Shown here: in pieces, positions 1 to 9,945 of the stretch | How the letters are laid out: each line of letters begins with the position of its first letter | Position numbering within the stretch: the stretch's first letter is position 1 | DNA from: Camellia lanceoleosa | Taxonomy: Eukaryota > Streptophyta > Magnoliopsida > Ericales > Theaceae | Length of the DNA stretch: 64,000 nucleotides | Direction of reading: 5' to 3' | Assembly: GCA_025200525.1 (NCBI GenBank) | Contig: CM045763.1 | Span: forward strand, 154,138,246-154,202,245 | Program-made: the position numbers and the translations under genes | The notes under the pieces: generated by a model | What the model was told of the DNA's origin: nothing | What the model saw: only the letters and a program-made list of their open reading frames with translations | Database searches by the model: none

Positions 1-1150
1 TTTACAAATATTACTGATGTGATATTTCCCGAAAGAATTACTTGAGTTTGAAACCTTTCTTCATGATATATGCTGTTTAAAATTTTAACAATCAATTTCT
101 TGAAAATATTTTGGAGGAATTGTCGAGTTTGAAATCCTACTTCATAATGACCTTCTAGTCCTTTAAAAGATTATTGAGGGACTGCTTGAATTTGAAAATT
201 AAAAGCTAGACGATGGAAGCGTAAGAAATGGTCTGAAAAATGGTTTGGAAAAAAATAGATTTTTTTTTAAACTTTGGTATAATTTTTAGGATGCGCCAAA
301 GTTTGCAGGTTCATGTGGCAATGCGTTCTTTGTCGTGTAACGATTCACGTCGTATATTTGATTGCTCAAAACTATTATTGGGTGAATGAAAAATTGAAAT
401 CAAAGTGAGCTCCATGGAAATTGTATGTTGGTGAAGTTTCCATAAAAAATTGGTTAAGATTTATCCCACATTGTTTTGGTGGGCAAACTGGGTGTACATT
501 TATAAGCTTTGAGTTTGGAACTTAGGATAGACCCCAAGGGGCACTCAAGTTTTGTAGAGGGAGATGTTATGGACAAAATGAGCTAAATCCATTGGACCCA
601 AAACAAACACACGTGCGCCGCCACCACCGGTCGGTTAGGCAGGTGTGAGGTTGGGTTGGACTTGTCTGGGCCAAAAACATTTAAATTTATTTATTTTTTA
701 TTTTGGAAAATAAATTCTAACATTTTGAATTCAAATTTCAGTTGGAAAAATTCAAAATTTGACTTGCACCTCTTCAAATCTTTTTGTACAGGTTCCATAC
801 CTATCTGAACAGGTTCATATCTGTTCAGTTCAAACCCAAACAGGTTCATACCTATTGAGTTCAAATCCGAATAGGTTTTCTATTTGTTCAACATCGCTCA
901 ATGTGTTTTTACCGTTCTCTTGTTAGTGAATAGTTTGTAGTCTGCATCGCTCGTTGTAAATCATTTTATCCTGGGAAATAAACGTCCATATTCTATGAGC
1001 ACCCTAGAAAGGACGAATCTGTCTTAATGACACAGTGTTGAACACTGGACTTGATCAAAATTTTGTTTGATAAAATAATAACGCAAGTAATTAGTTTACT
1101 TTTCTGTTTTATTATTTTTTTTTTTTCAGATTCTAATTTTGTTTTTGTAA
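1..1150 (+). mobile_element. Possible LTR retrotransposon 3' end (PPT and LTR-like start)
   Basis: A purine-rich run (GAGGGAGA, 557-564) is followed by TGTTATGGAC at 565, the usual layout of a polypurine tract before a 3' LTR. The sequence from 565 to about 1150 would be the LTR, perhaps ending in a TAACA near 1153, but no second LTR copy lies in the window and no target duplication could be checked. Bases 1-556 contain no readable pol domain. This is an inference from the boundary motif only. Confidence 0.3.
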
Positions 1151-1153
1151 CAA

Positions 1154-2160
1154 AATAACAATCTGTTTTTTTTTTTAATTATTATTTATATATACTGTTT
1201 TGATTTTTGTAATCAAACAGTCTCTCTCCTCTCTTTAATTTTTCTTTAAATACTGGAAGATTGTCAAACAAGAAGAACAAAGTTAAAAGTTTTAAGGCAA
1301 GTCTGATTTGAAGTTTTGAGTAATAATTAATTAAGGTTTTAGCCACAAAAGTTTTGGGGACAAAATCATTTTTTATGAGCCAAATATTTTTGTTACTAAA
1401 AGTTTCATTATTATATTTTTAGAGTCATAATTTGGACATTAGTGATGAAATACCTACGGTTGATTTTGGGTTTATTTGCAACACAAAATTTTGTAACATT
1501 TAATACCTACTGTCCAAATTATTTTGTGTTTATTTGCAACATTTTCAAAATTTTGTCTCTAAAAGACCTACTGTTGATTTTTCAAATGACCCTTTAGCGA
1601 CCATCCTTGTAACGATAGGAATTAGTCCTCAAATATTTTTTGCAACCAAATTTTGATTTTTTTTAGACAAAAATTTAGTCCCTAAAACTTTTGAGTAGGA
1701 ATGTAAGAAAAATCAATCAAATCGATTGAAACGGATCGAACTGATCATATTTGGTCTTTTTATTAACAAGAGTTGGTCCTTATAGTTTTCTCATTTAATT
1801 TTTTTCAATTTTTTATTTGATACCGATTTAAGCACATTGTGCACCGAACTAAACACTTCAACATATATTGTATATGTATATATATAACATAATATAATTA
1901 TATAATGATACTAATGAGTATAATAAATTATTAACCTCAATTAATTAAAATTATCATCCCTATATTAATAAATCATTACTATATATAATTTTAACTCTTA
2001 CTCATTATTTTTTGTTTGTTTTTTTATTAATTTAGGAATTAAAAAGTATTTATTAAATAGATAGATTGGATATGTTTGAAGTGGTGGACAAATAGCCAAT
2101 CTAATATTTTTACATAGATTAGTGACTATAATAATTGCTCAATTTGAAAGGTCTTAAACC
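1154..2160. other. AT-rich interval without a recognised gene
   Basis: No substantial ORF. Around 1330-1710 there are repeated phrases of the type 'gacaaaattttagtccctaaaa', reminiscent of the subterminal repeats of plant CACTA elements, but no CACTA end was found. The rest is AT-rich with homopolymer runs. Confidence 0.35.
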
Positions 2161-2170
2161 AATTAAAACC

Positions 2171-2582
2171 GGGATTGGGGACGCTGCTGCGCGGGGTGCG
2201 CAGCAGCATCTGCTGTGTGTGGAAATGGGCCTATTTTGGGGGCCATTTTGATCATCCGAACCGTTCACATTTTAGAATACATCAAGTAGAACATGCCTGC
2301 AAAAAATCAAGTTAATCGGATATCGTTTACTCATTCATCTACTCATATTTCTATCTACAAAAATAAATAATAATTGTGATTTAAAGTATTAAAATGAATA
2401 CAAATGTGAGTGGATGAATAGGTAAACTATATCCGATTAACTTGATTTTTTGCAGAGATGTTCTACTTGATGTATTCTAAAATGTGAACGGTTTGGATTA
2501 TAAAAATAGGCCCCGAAATGGGCCCATAATCGCTGCACAGCAGATGCTGCTGCACACCCCGCGCAGCAGCATCCCCAAATTC
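2171..2582. mobile_element. Foldback Mutator-like MITE with long TIRs
   Basis: The two ends are long inverted repeats: about 150 bp at 2171-2330 pairs with 2420-2582, including the blocks around GTTCACATTTTAGAATACAT and AGTTAATCGGATAT and their complements. The flanks carry a near-duplicate (AATTAAAACC at 2161-2170, AATTAAACC at 2583-2591), which fits the 9-10 bp target duplication of Mutator-like elements. Each tip also holds its own internal palindrome (GCTGCTGCGC, short loop, GCGCAGCAGC). There is no ORF, so it is non-autonomous. The inverted repeat is directly visible; the superfamily is inferred from target-site length. Confidence 0.72.
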
Positions 2583-2591
2583 AATTAAACC

Positions 2592-3696
2592 ACACCGACT
2601 CAAATCATTTCAATTGGTACAGTTTGGCGCAATTTGATGAGAGAATTGATCTGTATCGGTACTCAAAATAATAAAATCAACATTATTAATTCCGTGAAAA
2701 TTTTTATTTAAATACTGATCATACCGAAACGATTACATTCGTACTCTTGAATAACTTTTCTGATATCCTAATTTCTTTCCTTGGAAAAAAGCAATTTTTA
2801 GCAGTATTTTCATTGTACTATTTTTCCATATAGTCATTCATTCACTATCGACTTCTGGTCCAAAATGCTACCTTTTTATTTTATTTACAATCGGGTCTGA
2901 ATCAGTTTATGTATACTTCAATTAATCTAGTAGGTGAACTATGGCTCCAATGAGTTAATAACAACTACGGAGAATTGAATCCAAAATTTAAAAAGAATAC
3001 ACCCCCAAGTCCCAAACTAACCCATTAAGTAACCCTTGGTTGTCCAAAATATTACTTAATTACAGTTTATTTCATCGTCTATACTTACAAGCTGACGTGG
3101 CATAAGGTCCTAGCATATTGTGTTGGAAAAAAATAAATCAAGTGCCGTTTTATTTATTTATTTATTTATTTTTATCTTTGTTATTTTGGATTTTTTTTAA
3201 AGAGTAATTAGTGTTACTTTAATTCAAAAGTTAGATTTACATTTTAAATTTAATGATAAGGTTATAAAGTGTGAAAGTTTTTTCTTCCCATTCAAATATG
3301 TCCCTAACTTTGGGTGTACAATAAGCTCAAGGATTGGTATGATAGTTAGAGTATGAGTTTGGGAGCATGATCCTTTGTCTCCGGTTTAAAATTTCGTAGG
3401 TGTAAATAATTTTTTAGATTTAATCCATACATGTTTTTGTCTTAATTTCAATTAAGACCATCGCAAGTAAATGATAAGATTGATCTTCCAAATTAGTCGA
3501 TCCAATGGACCGAATATCGAGTTATCAATAGAAAAATTAAAAGAAAAAAAGAAACTTTGGCTGTGTGATGAATCAAGTACGCCTTTCTAATAGAATCAAA
3601 ATTGATCACAAATTTCAAGCAAAGTGGTTTATATGCCAGTAACGGCGTAAAACTTAGGGAACAATTTTTGTCGATTAAAGAAACGAATAAAAATGA
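2592..3696. other. AT-rich interval upstream of the DUF247 gene
   Basis: No gene seen. It contains simple TTTAT repeats near 3150-3170 and ordinary AT-rich sequence. The promoter of the following gene should lie in its right part, but I cannot point to a convincing core-promoter motif. Confidence 0.4.
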
Positions 3697-3768
3697 TCAA
3701 TACAAAAAGGTGGCAGTAGGGAGGGTCTTTATTCAATACAAAAAGGTGGCAGTAGGGAGGGTCTTTAT
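3697..3768. repeat. 36-bp perfect tandem duplication before the DUF247 start
   Basis: Two identical 36-bp units, 3697-3732 and 3733-3768, centred on GGTGGCAGTAGGGAGGGTC. They lie 85-156 bp upstream of the chosen ATG, so they sit in the expected 5' UTR or proximal promoter. The perfect identity suggests a recent slippage or replication duplication. Confidence 0.9.
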
Positions 3769-3852
3769 TGCCAGCCTCAAACCCAGAAATCCTAAATCAT
3801 TTTTCGCCCAAAGTACTACCCAAAAGATAAATAAATATAAGAAGATAATACG

Positions 3853-5262
3853 ATGCTGGATAACAAAAGTTCAGTTTCCGTCCCAACTGGAACTAGTGTG
3901 AGGGATGATTGCCATATCAATGAGCAAGCACTTGAGATGCTTGCAAAGGACATTGAAAAAAAATTGGCTGAAGGTGCACACAAATCTGAATCCAAATCTT
4001 CTCCGGCTTGCATTTACAAGGTGCCCGAGCAGCTTCGTAAGCAGAAAGAAAGTGCATATACCCCTCATTTCGTCTCTATTGGGCCTCTTCACAGCAAAAA
4101 TGAACAAATTAAGAATTCGCATGTGCAGGGTGTCAAACTGAGTTATGCAAATTCCCTCTTTGGTCGAAAAATATTGCCCAAGAAGGAGGGTAAATCAGAG
4201 GAAGACGGTAAAAAATCCACGCCCCTGGAGGAATGTGTACAAGAAATGAGCAAGTTATTAGAAAGGGCCAAGAAATGCTATGCGGAAGAAGTTGAGGATG
4301 TGCTGGATGTAGAGATGTTGGTGATTGATGGTTGTTTCATACTTGAACTTCTCTACAAGTTTAAACATACGGAGTTCAACATACGCAACGATCCTATTTT
4401 CGACATACATCTGATGCCCATCTTCCTCCGAAATGACTTGCTACTACTCGAGAACCAGCTTCCTTTCTTTGTCCTCCAGAAGTTGTTCGACCTCACTGTG
4501 GCTCGTATTGATCCTGCGAAACGTATTTATCTTACTGATTATGTGGATTCTTTTTTTGACGACATGTTGAATTCAGAAGCCAGACGAAGAAGAGCACGAA
4601 AGAAGAGGAAGAACAGCGAAGAATATCATCATATCGTCCATATTCTACAGAACCTGGGGTATTTCTGTTCTGTTGATGCAGGAGGAGAAAACCAAACTGG
4701 TCTCAGCAAATTCATGCCATGTGCATCTGACCTTGAATATGCAGGAGTCAAATTTGTAGTCGGTTCCAAGGTCTCCTTCAGTGATGCTAGAGGTCCTTCC
4801 AGATTGTTTGGTACAGTTTATTTTGAAATCCCAAGTTTGTGCATTTATGATACCATTGAACCAGTCTTGAGAAACCTCATTGCTTTTGAGCAGTGTAATT
4901 GCCCTGGGGTTACTCGTTTCTTCACATCATATGCATTCCTTATGGACACACTCATAAACACTCCCAACGATGTCCAAGTGCTTGAAAACGCTGGAGTCAT
5001 ACGTAACTATCTCGGCACCAGTAAAGATGTCACCAAGCTCTTCAGAGACCTCCTCGATGAAGTTGTTCTCGGGGAGTCCTGTTTCGAAAAATCAGTAAGT
5101 GCTGCTACTGACTACAGCAAGCGTTGCTGGCCAGATACTATGGCACGTCTCAGACGCAAGTACTTTTCGAATCCGTGGTCATTCGTAGTTTTCTGTACTG
5201 GCTTATCACTTTTGGCATGTCAGTGTTTCAATTCCTGCGTCATAATATCCTTAAATAAATAA
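3853..5262 (+). CDS. DUF247 (UPF0481) membrane protein
   Basis: A single open frame of 469 codons, the expected length and single-exon form for plant DUF247 proteins. Family hallmarks seen: the N-terminal IYKVPEQLRK (residues 54-63), YTPHFVSIGPLH (69-80), the MLVIDGCFILELL block (155-167), the LLLLENQLPFFVLQKL block (196-211), ASDLEYAGVKF (291-301), LRNLIAFEQC (339-348), and a C-terminal hydrophobic segment (about 441-467) preceded by a basic RLRRKY stretch, typical of the single C-terminal membrane anchor. A basic cluster (residues 243-253) lies in the variable middle. Biochemical function is unknown; family members occur in grass self-incompatibility loci and other recognition contexts, which says nothing certain about this one. 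The ATG at 3853 is the first in frame and gives a normal N terminus. It is the only gene in the window that looks intact. Confidence 0.93.
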   Translation: MLDNKSSVSVPTGTSVRDDCHINEQALEMLAKDIEKKLAEGAHKSESKSSPACIYKVPEQLRKQKESAYTPHFVSIGPLHSKNEQIKNSHVQGVKLSYANSLFGRKILPKKEGKSEEDGKKSTPLEECVQEMSKLLERAKKCYAEEVEDVLDVEMLVIDGCFILELLYKFKHTEFNIRNDPIFDIHLMPIFLRNDLLLLENQLPFFVLQKLFDLTVARIDPAKRIYLTDYVDSFFDDMLNSEARRRRARKKRKNSEEYHHIVHILQNLGYFCSVDAGGENQTGLSKFMPCASDLEYAGVKFVVGSKVSFSDARGPSRLFGTVYFEIPSLCIYDTIEPVLRNLIAFEQCNCPGVTRFFTSYAFLMDTLINTPNDVQVLENAGVIRNYLGTSKDVTKLFRDLLDEVVLGESCFEKSVSAATDYSKRCWPDTMARLRRKYFSNPWSFVVFCTGLSLLACQCFNSCVIISLNK

Positions 5263-5320
5263 TGCCGATCACGATGAATATTTTACCTTGTACATGTATA
5301 AGCAAGGATTTCTTGTCTGC

Positions 5321-5431
5321 AAAAATTCATATCCTCCTGTTCTAAATCACTTATAATTATTAGATTATCTGAAAATTTCAAGATATATTCAATGATTATG
5401 AGTGATTTAGAATATGAAGATAGGAATTTTT
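5321..5431. repeat. Short hairpin (inverted repeat), MITE-like
   Basis: The left arm (about 5321-5360) and right arm (about 5393-5431) are inverted copies sharing AAAAATTC, TCTAAATCACT and TATAATTAT-type blocks around a roughly 35-nt loop. It begins 58 bp after the DUF247 stop, so it probably lies in or next to the 3' UTR. No clear target duplication was found. Confidence 0.6.
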
Positions 5432-5435
5432 GAAG

Positions 5436-5604
5436 GAGCAAAGATCCTCTAGAGTTTTTTTTTTCTAAAATTTTCTAGAGTGGTGTATTGTATGGTTGAG
5501 ATTTAATGATAAGTCACATCAATTTTTTAGTATTAAATCTCAACCACACAATATACCACTTTAAAAAAATTTAAAAAAAAAAAAACTCTAGAGAATCCTT
5601 GGTG
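5436..5604. mobile_element. 169-bp foldback Mutator-like MITE
   Basis: Arms of about 65-70 bp pair: TCCTCTAGAGTTTTTTT and TGGTTGAGATTTAAT on the left recur inverted on the right. It is flanked by perfect 9-bp direct repeats TTTTTGAAG (5427-5435 and 5605-5613), the target-site length of Mutator-like elements. It landed at the right edge of the preceding hairpin, so it is the younger of the two. Confidence 0.78.
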
Positions 5605-5613
5605 TTTTTGAAG

Positions 5614-6239
5614 ACGGTATCCTTGGCTATTGTATTCCCACCATTATAATATGTTGTATTATTATCTAGATCAGGTCAAGTCAATAAGTCACCCCTTACT
5701 TGCTAGTTTCAACAAGAATTGTACTACCAGCTAGAATATGCAAGAGCATATCTTCTTAAAAAAATAAAAATATTTAAATGAATTACACTAACAGTTTCTC
5801 TAATTTAAGATTTGTGTCACTTTAGTTATGACTTTTTAATTGTAATACATTTAACTTTAAATTTTGAATCTATTTTCAAATAAAAACAATTAAAGGTATT
5901 GTTACTCCATTTTAAGGGCAAAGGTGTCATATGACTTATCTTATATGTTGTTTGAAATATAGTGATTTTTTTTTTTAATGAATAATGTTGGAACTTTTTT
6001 TTATTATAAAGTTCTCGTTGGTTTGGTTTTCCAAATTTTTTTTTAAGAAACTAAAACTTAAATTGGTGAAAAATAAAAAATAAAAACACGTCATTTTTAT
6101 ATAATTTTAGTTTTTGAGAGGGTAGAAATAATTTTTTAAAATATTTTTTTTGATATTTATTTTCATTAAATTAGTTTTTATTTTTTCAAAAGTTAAACAT
6201 GGAGACAACTTTAATGTAATAATTAAACCAATCCATAAA
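5614..6239. other. AT-rich interval, nothing recognised
   Basis: No ORF of note, no terminal repeats and no tandem array seen. It separates two Mutator-like MITEs. Confidence 0.5.
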
Positions 6240-6248
6240 ATCAAAAAA

Positions 6249-6423
6249 GAATAATGCTTGAGACCCCCTTTTGGGGGTCACCCCCTCACCCCCCCTTTGC
6301 CATGTGGCGGGTGGTGATTGAAAGAGCAGGAAAAAAAAAAGAAAAAGAAAAAGAAAATGTAATCAATGAGAGAGAGAGGGGGTCAAAGGGGGTGGAGGGA
6401 AAAGGGAGGATGAATCATTGCTC
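6249..6423 (+). mobile_element. 175-bp Mutator-like MITE, copy 1
   Basis: Bounded by perfect 9-bp direct repeats ATCAAAAAA (6240-6248 and 6424-6432), with imperfect short terminal inverted repeats (GAATAATGCTTG against GAGCAATGATTC). The inside is strongly strand-asymmetric: C-rich, then purine-rich (GAAAAA and GAGAGAG runs). The same element occurs in reverse at 32288-32460 with its own, different 9-bp duplication, which confirms both boundaries. Confidence 0.85.
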
Positions 6424-6432
6424 ATCAAAAAA

Positions 6433-7025
6433 TACAAAATTAAAAACATTTTATATATTAAACGTATCGATTATACATTAAAAATCTAATAACCATCCAT
6501 CATATAATAACCATCAAAAAATATATGTTAACAACAAATACAACCATCTATTACTTGATAACATTCAAATAATATCAATAAAAACAACCACCCATTATAT
6601 GATTATCATCCAAACATATACTAAAAATTAATTTGGTAAGGAAATTAAAAAAAAATGTCAAAGATTTTTCATTTTTATATAATTTTATCTTTGACGTGTA
6701 GAAATAATTTTTAGAAATTTAAAAATATTTTTTTGACATTTATTTTTATTAAACTAGTTTATATTTGAATAAATTGATGACTTTGCTTGTAAACAATTTT
6801 CTCCACATTAATTAATATGTGTAGGATTTATGTCTTTGTGTCTAATAGTAAAAATTTCATATATGTGGGATTCATGTCTTTGAGCATTCATTTTTTATTG
6901 ATAGTAAAAACTATTATTCGTGGGATTGCTCATACAGATGGTTTCACCGAACCATGTAAATTCTTCTTATTTCATGTGTTAAATTCTCTGTCTCTATCTC
7001 TCTTTCTCTTCTTTATATATGTTCT
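6433..7025. other. AT-rich interval, nothing recognised
   Basis: Contains degenerate direct repeats of an 'aataaccatc' phrase at about 6490-6600 and no plausible coding region. Confidence 0.45.
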
Positions 7026-7989
7026 TGAAAAATTTAAAATTTTTAATATATTGATTCGTAATTATATTTTAATTTAAAACACTAATAACAATCACAATCA
7101 AATAATTAAGATAAATCGGCAAAACAATTTAACGTGGAAAAGCTACAATTAGAGAACCTCTAATTGTGATAAAAAATAACGGACCAAAGTCACAAAACAA
7201 TCCACTATGAAGATAAAAAGGAATTACACACGTGTACCCTCAATTACCTAGCAAATACGCGCTCGAATTGAACCGATTCCGAAGTGCCTCTCCCACCACC
7301 ATCTTCTCTACGGAATTTTATTATCCAACGTTGAATCCATAACGTTGAAGTCGAATCTATAACGATGAGTCATTTCAGAATCCATCAAAGTTTCAGATCC
7401 AAATTCCCTAAAATCCACCGAAAAATACCTTTCTCTTTTGTGACTGAAATAAAAAAACAACCCTTGATGTTTGACAATCTATAATTCATTAATTAATCAA
7501 TTACCTTCTATACACCAAGAAAACTCATATAAAATAGCCTCCAATAGAAAACACTTTATCTTTTCTCTCCCTCTCTCTCTAAAATTTTGGACGGCTCGAA
7601 TCCTAAAAATAGCAAACTATGCACTTTATAGTAAATTGAATCGTGAAGACCACTTGAGTTCACACTTCACCGCTCGAGCGATGTGAGTACAAACGGTGCA
7701 AAACATATAGGCCGACCGTTCAAGCGCAACACTTCACCGCTCAAGCGATAAAACTTACTTTCCAGAAATTCAGGCACTCTGCAAAAGTACTGGATGACGC
7801 CATTCCTCGTAGATAGTCAGCGAAGTGGCAAACATAAAAGCCTCAAATATCATAAACTCCTCTGCATAGATACAATTTGGATTGGATTCATATTTAAACA
7901 CTCACAACCTTACAGAAACAAAAGAGTGAATAAAATTACAACTCGAAAACTTTTTGTCAAACGGGATTGTCAATTATAAAAATCTAACA
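7026..7989 (-). mobile_element. Solo LTR, family A, copy 1 (older)
   Basis: Colinear over its length with 28703-29761. On the minus strand it begins TGTTAGATTTTT and ends in CA. Flanking 5-mers (GTTCT and ACTCT) differ by two transitions, compatible with a decayed target duplication. It contains a CGCTCGAGCG palindrome (7671-7680) with decayed partners. No internal retroelement region adjoins either end, so it is called a solo LTR. Confidence 0.65.
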
Positions 7990-9365
7990 ACTCTAGTTTT
8001 TTATTTATTTGTATCGGTGAAAATTAATTATTATTTATTAGTTATTAGATTAGCACTTATGAAAATTAGCCTCCTTACCTTTGCAAAGCAGTAAAAATTT
8101 ACCTCTTAATTCAACCCCTACGAAAATTGAACCCATAATCTTGCCTTAGAAGAGTCGTTGACTACTCGTTCTAGAGGCTCTCCTCACAACGTTCTGTATG
8201 AATAATACTATTCAAAAAGCACTATTGCAAGTATTTGTATTACTTTCGTAATAAATAAGTAAAGACGTACAAATAGAAATTCCGTATACAATTCATAGTC
8301 AAATGATAGGCCCTTTTAAATAGAAATGTATAAAATATCACCAAATTCATTAAAATTGTCTAATTCATCTCGATTTATATCGATTCATCCATTAATTATG
8401 GATTAAATTTTAAAATTTATAATTTACTTTCAAAATTACTCTGCTTCGCCATAGTTAATACATATATATTTTTTTTAATTTCTAATGAAATATCAAAGTA
8501 AAATTGAGTGTGAAAAAAAATTAAGATATAAAATTTATTACAAATTAGTATTTATATATATGAAAAATATTATGTAAAATTAATTTGTATTATATATATG
8601 AAAAATATTATGTAAAATAGTATTATATATTATGTAAATATTTAATAATTATTTTAGAATATTTTTCGATCAACTAGCTAAATGAACCATCCCAAATCAC
8701 TCAAACTACAATTTGATTATTTATTAATCCATCATTCATAATAAATTTATAATTTTATTTTTAAACCACCCAAATCGCACCAGTACTCCCTTACTTTTTA
8801 AGTTAATCTTATAGAGTAGTAATAACTACTCTAGCAATAATATGGTAATAGTGGTTTAAGAGACCAAAACACAATCATTAGATAGTTTAAAGGTGGTTTA
8901 ACTTCGCAATGATTGCATTTGCGGCCCTTTCACCACCATTGCAATCATTAGATAGTTTTTTATGCTTCTTGCACCATCTCTTTTCTACTCTATTGATGTA
9001 ATGATTTCATTATGCATTTGATTTCATCAATAGAATAGCTTTCAATTTATATATATATATATTATTATAGAGGATACTAGTTGCAAGCTAAAACATTACT
9101 TATCATAATTTATAGTTTCAAAAATGTTATTGTCACATCATTTAGGTTAAATTATTATGTTTGTAGATCACTTTTTCTTTTCCAAAAAAGTCTGTATCAC
9201 CAAGTATAAGAAAAATAACATTCATAAAAACAAGTATAAATAATTTTCACAAAAATGATGTGGCAATGACAAGTGATTACTTTGTTATTTGGATGGAAAC
9301 TCTTTCAAAATGCTAAGTCCCAATGCAGTCATATTAGTATGTATATAATTAAATTTATTGGTATA
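7990..9365. other. AT-rich interval without a gene
   Basis: No coding signal. It includes short duplicated phrases (tatatgaaaaatattatgtaaaat twice near 8560-8620; caatcattagatagttt at about 8872 and 8944) and a weak inverted repeat at about 9100-9290 sharing CACATCATTT. None could be tied to an element with defined ends. Confidence 0.45.
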
Positions 9366-9702
9366 TGAAGAAAGAGATAAACTAAGATTACTCTTATTAA
9401 AGAAGATTCATTGTCTATTTATACAACAATATGTAACTAACTCTCTAACTCTAACAGACTAACAAACTTAACCAACTCCACTTGATGAGTTACTAACTTT
9501 ACAAGTCTGTGAGACATTATGCATGACAATCAAGTAAATGGGATGAGCTGCCTTGGATGCTTTGCATTGCTCTACTCGAGGAGACTGCAACTGCACTAGA
9601 GGAGTGAGTCTAGCCGCTGTCAGTTGTTGCTGCTGAAACTGGTCTAATGGTTTAGACTCGGACTTAGCTATATGGAGTTCATTCTTGATTGATATCTTAT
9701 CA
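9366..9702 (-). mobile_element. 3' LTR of the minus-strand Copia element
   Basis: The plus-strand sequence starts TGAAGAAAG and ends TTATCA, next to a GGGGGA polypurine tract (minus strand) just inside. The first 250 bp match the LTR at 23100-23355 closely. Going toward higher coordinates it is followed by the end of the RNase H coding region read on the minus strand, as expected for a 3' LTR of a minus-strand Copia. The flanking target duplication cannot be matched because the other LTR diverges before its far end. Confidence 0.75.
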
Positions 9703-9848
9703 TCCCCCATCAAGCTTATGGGAGCTGGAAGGAGCATAAGCTTGTCCTTCAGATAACGAAACCTAGAAGCAGATAAAGGCTTGATAAACAAATCTGCAAT
9801 TTGATCAGTGGTAGGGATGTATTGAAGAGCAATCTTCTTAGCAATAGC
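9703..9848 (-). pseudogene. Copia RNase H, C-terminal part
   Basis: The minus-strand reading gives the conserved Copia C-terminal motif QYIPTTDQIADLFIKPL, then a tail running into the polypurine tract. The upstream part of the same domain lies at 20580-20797. The CACTA element at 9849-20579 splits the domain, and the reading frame is in register across the join once the 3-bp target duplication is removed. It is non-functional as it stands. Confidence 0.85.
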
Positions 9849-9945
9849 CACTACAACAAAAGACAGATTTGGCGACTAACTTTTTAGTCGCTAAAGGTCC
9901 AATTTTGGTCACCAAAACCTTTTGCCAACTAATATTTTTGATCAC

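Noticed and set aside
9100..9290. Foldback MITE
   Set aside because: Only a short CACATCATTT match is inverted; the arms do not align further and there is no target duplication.
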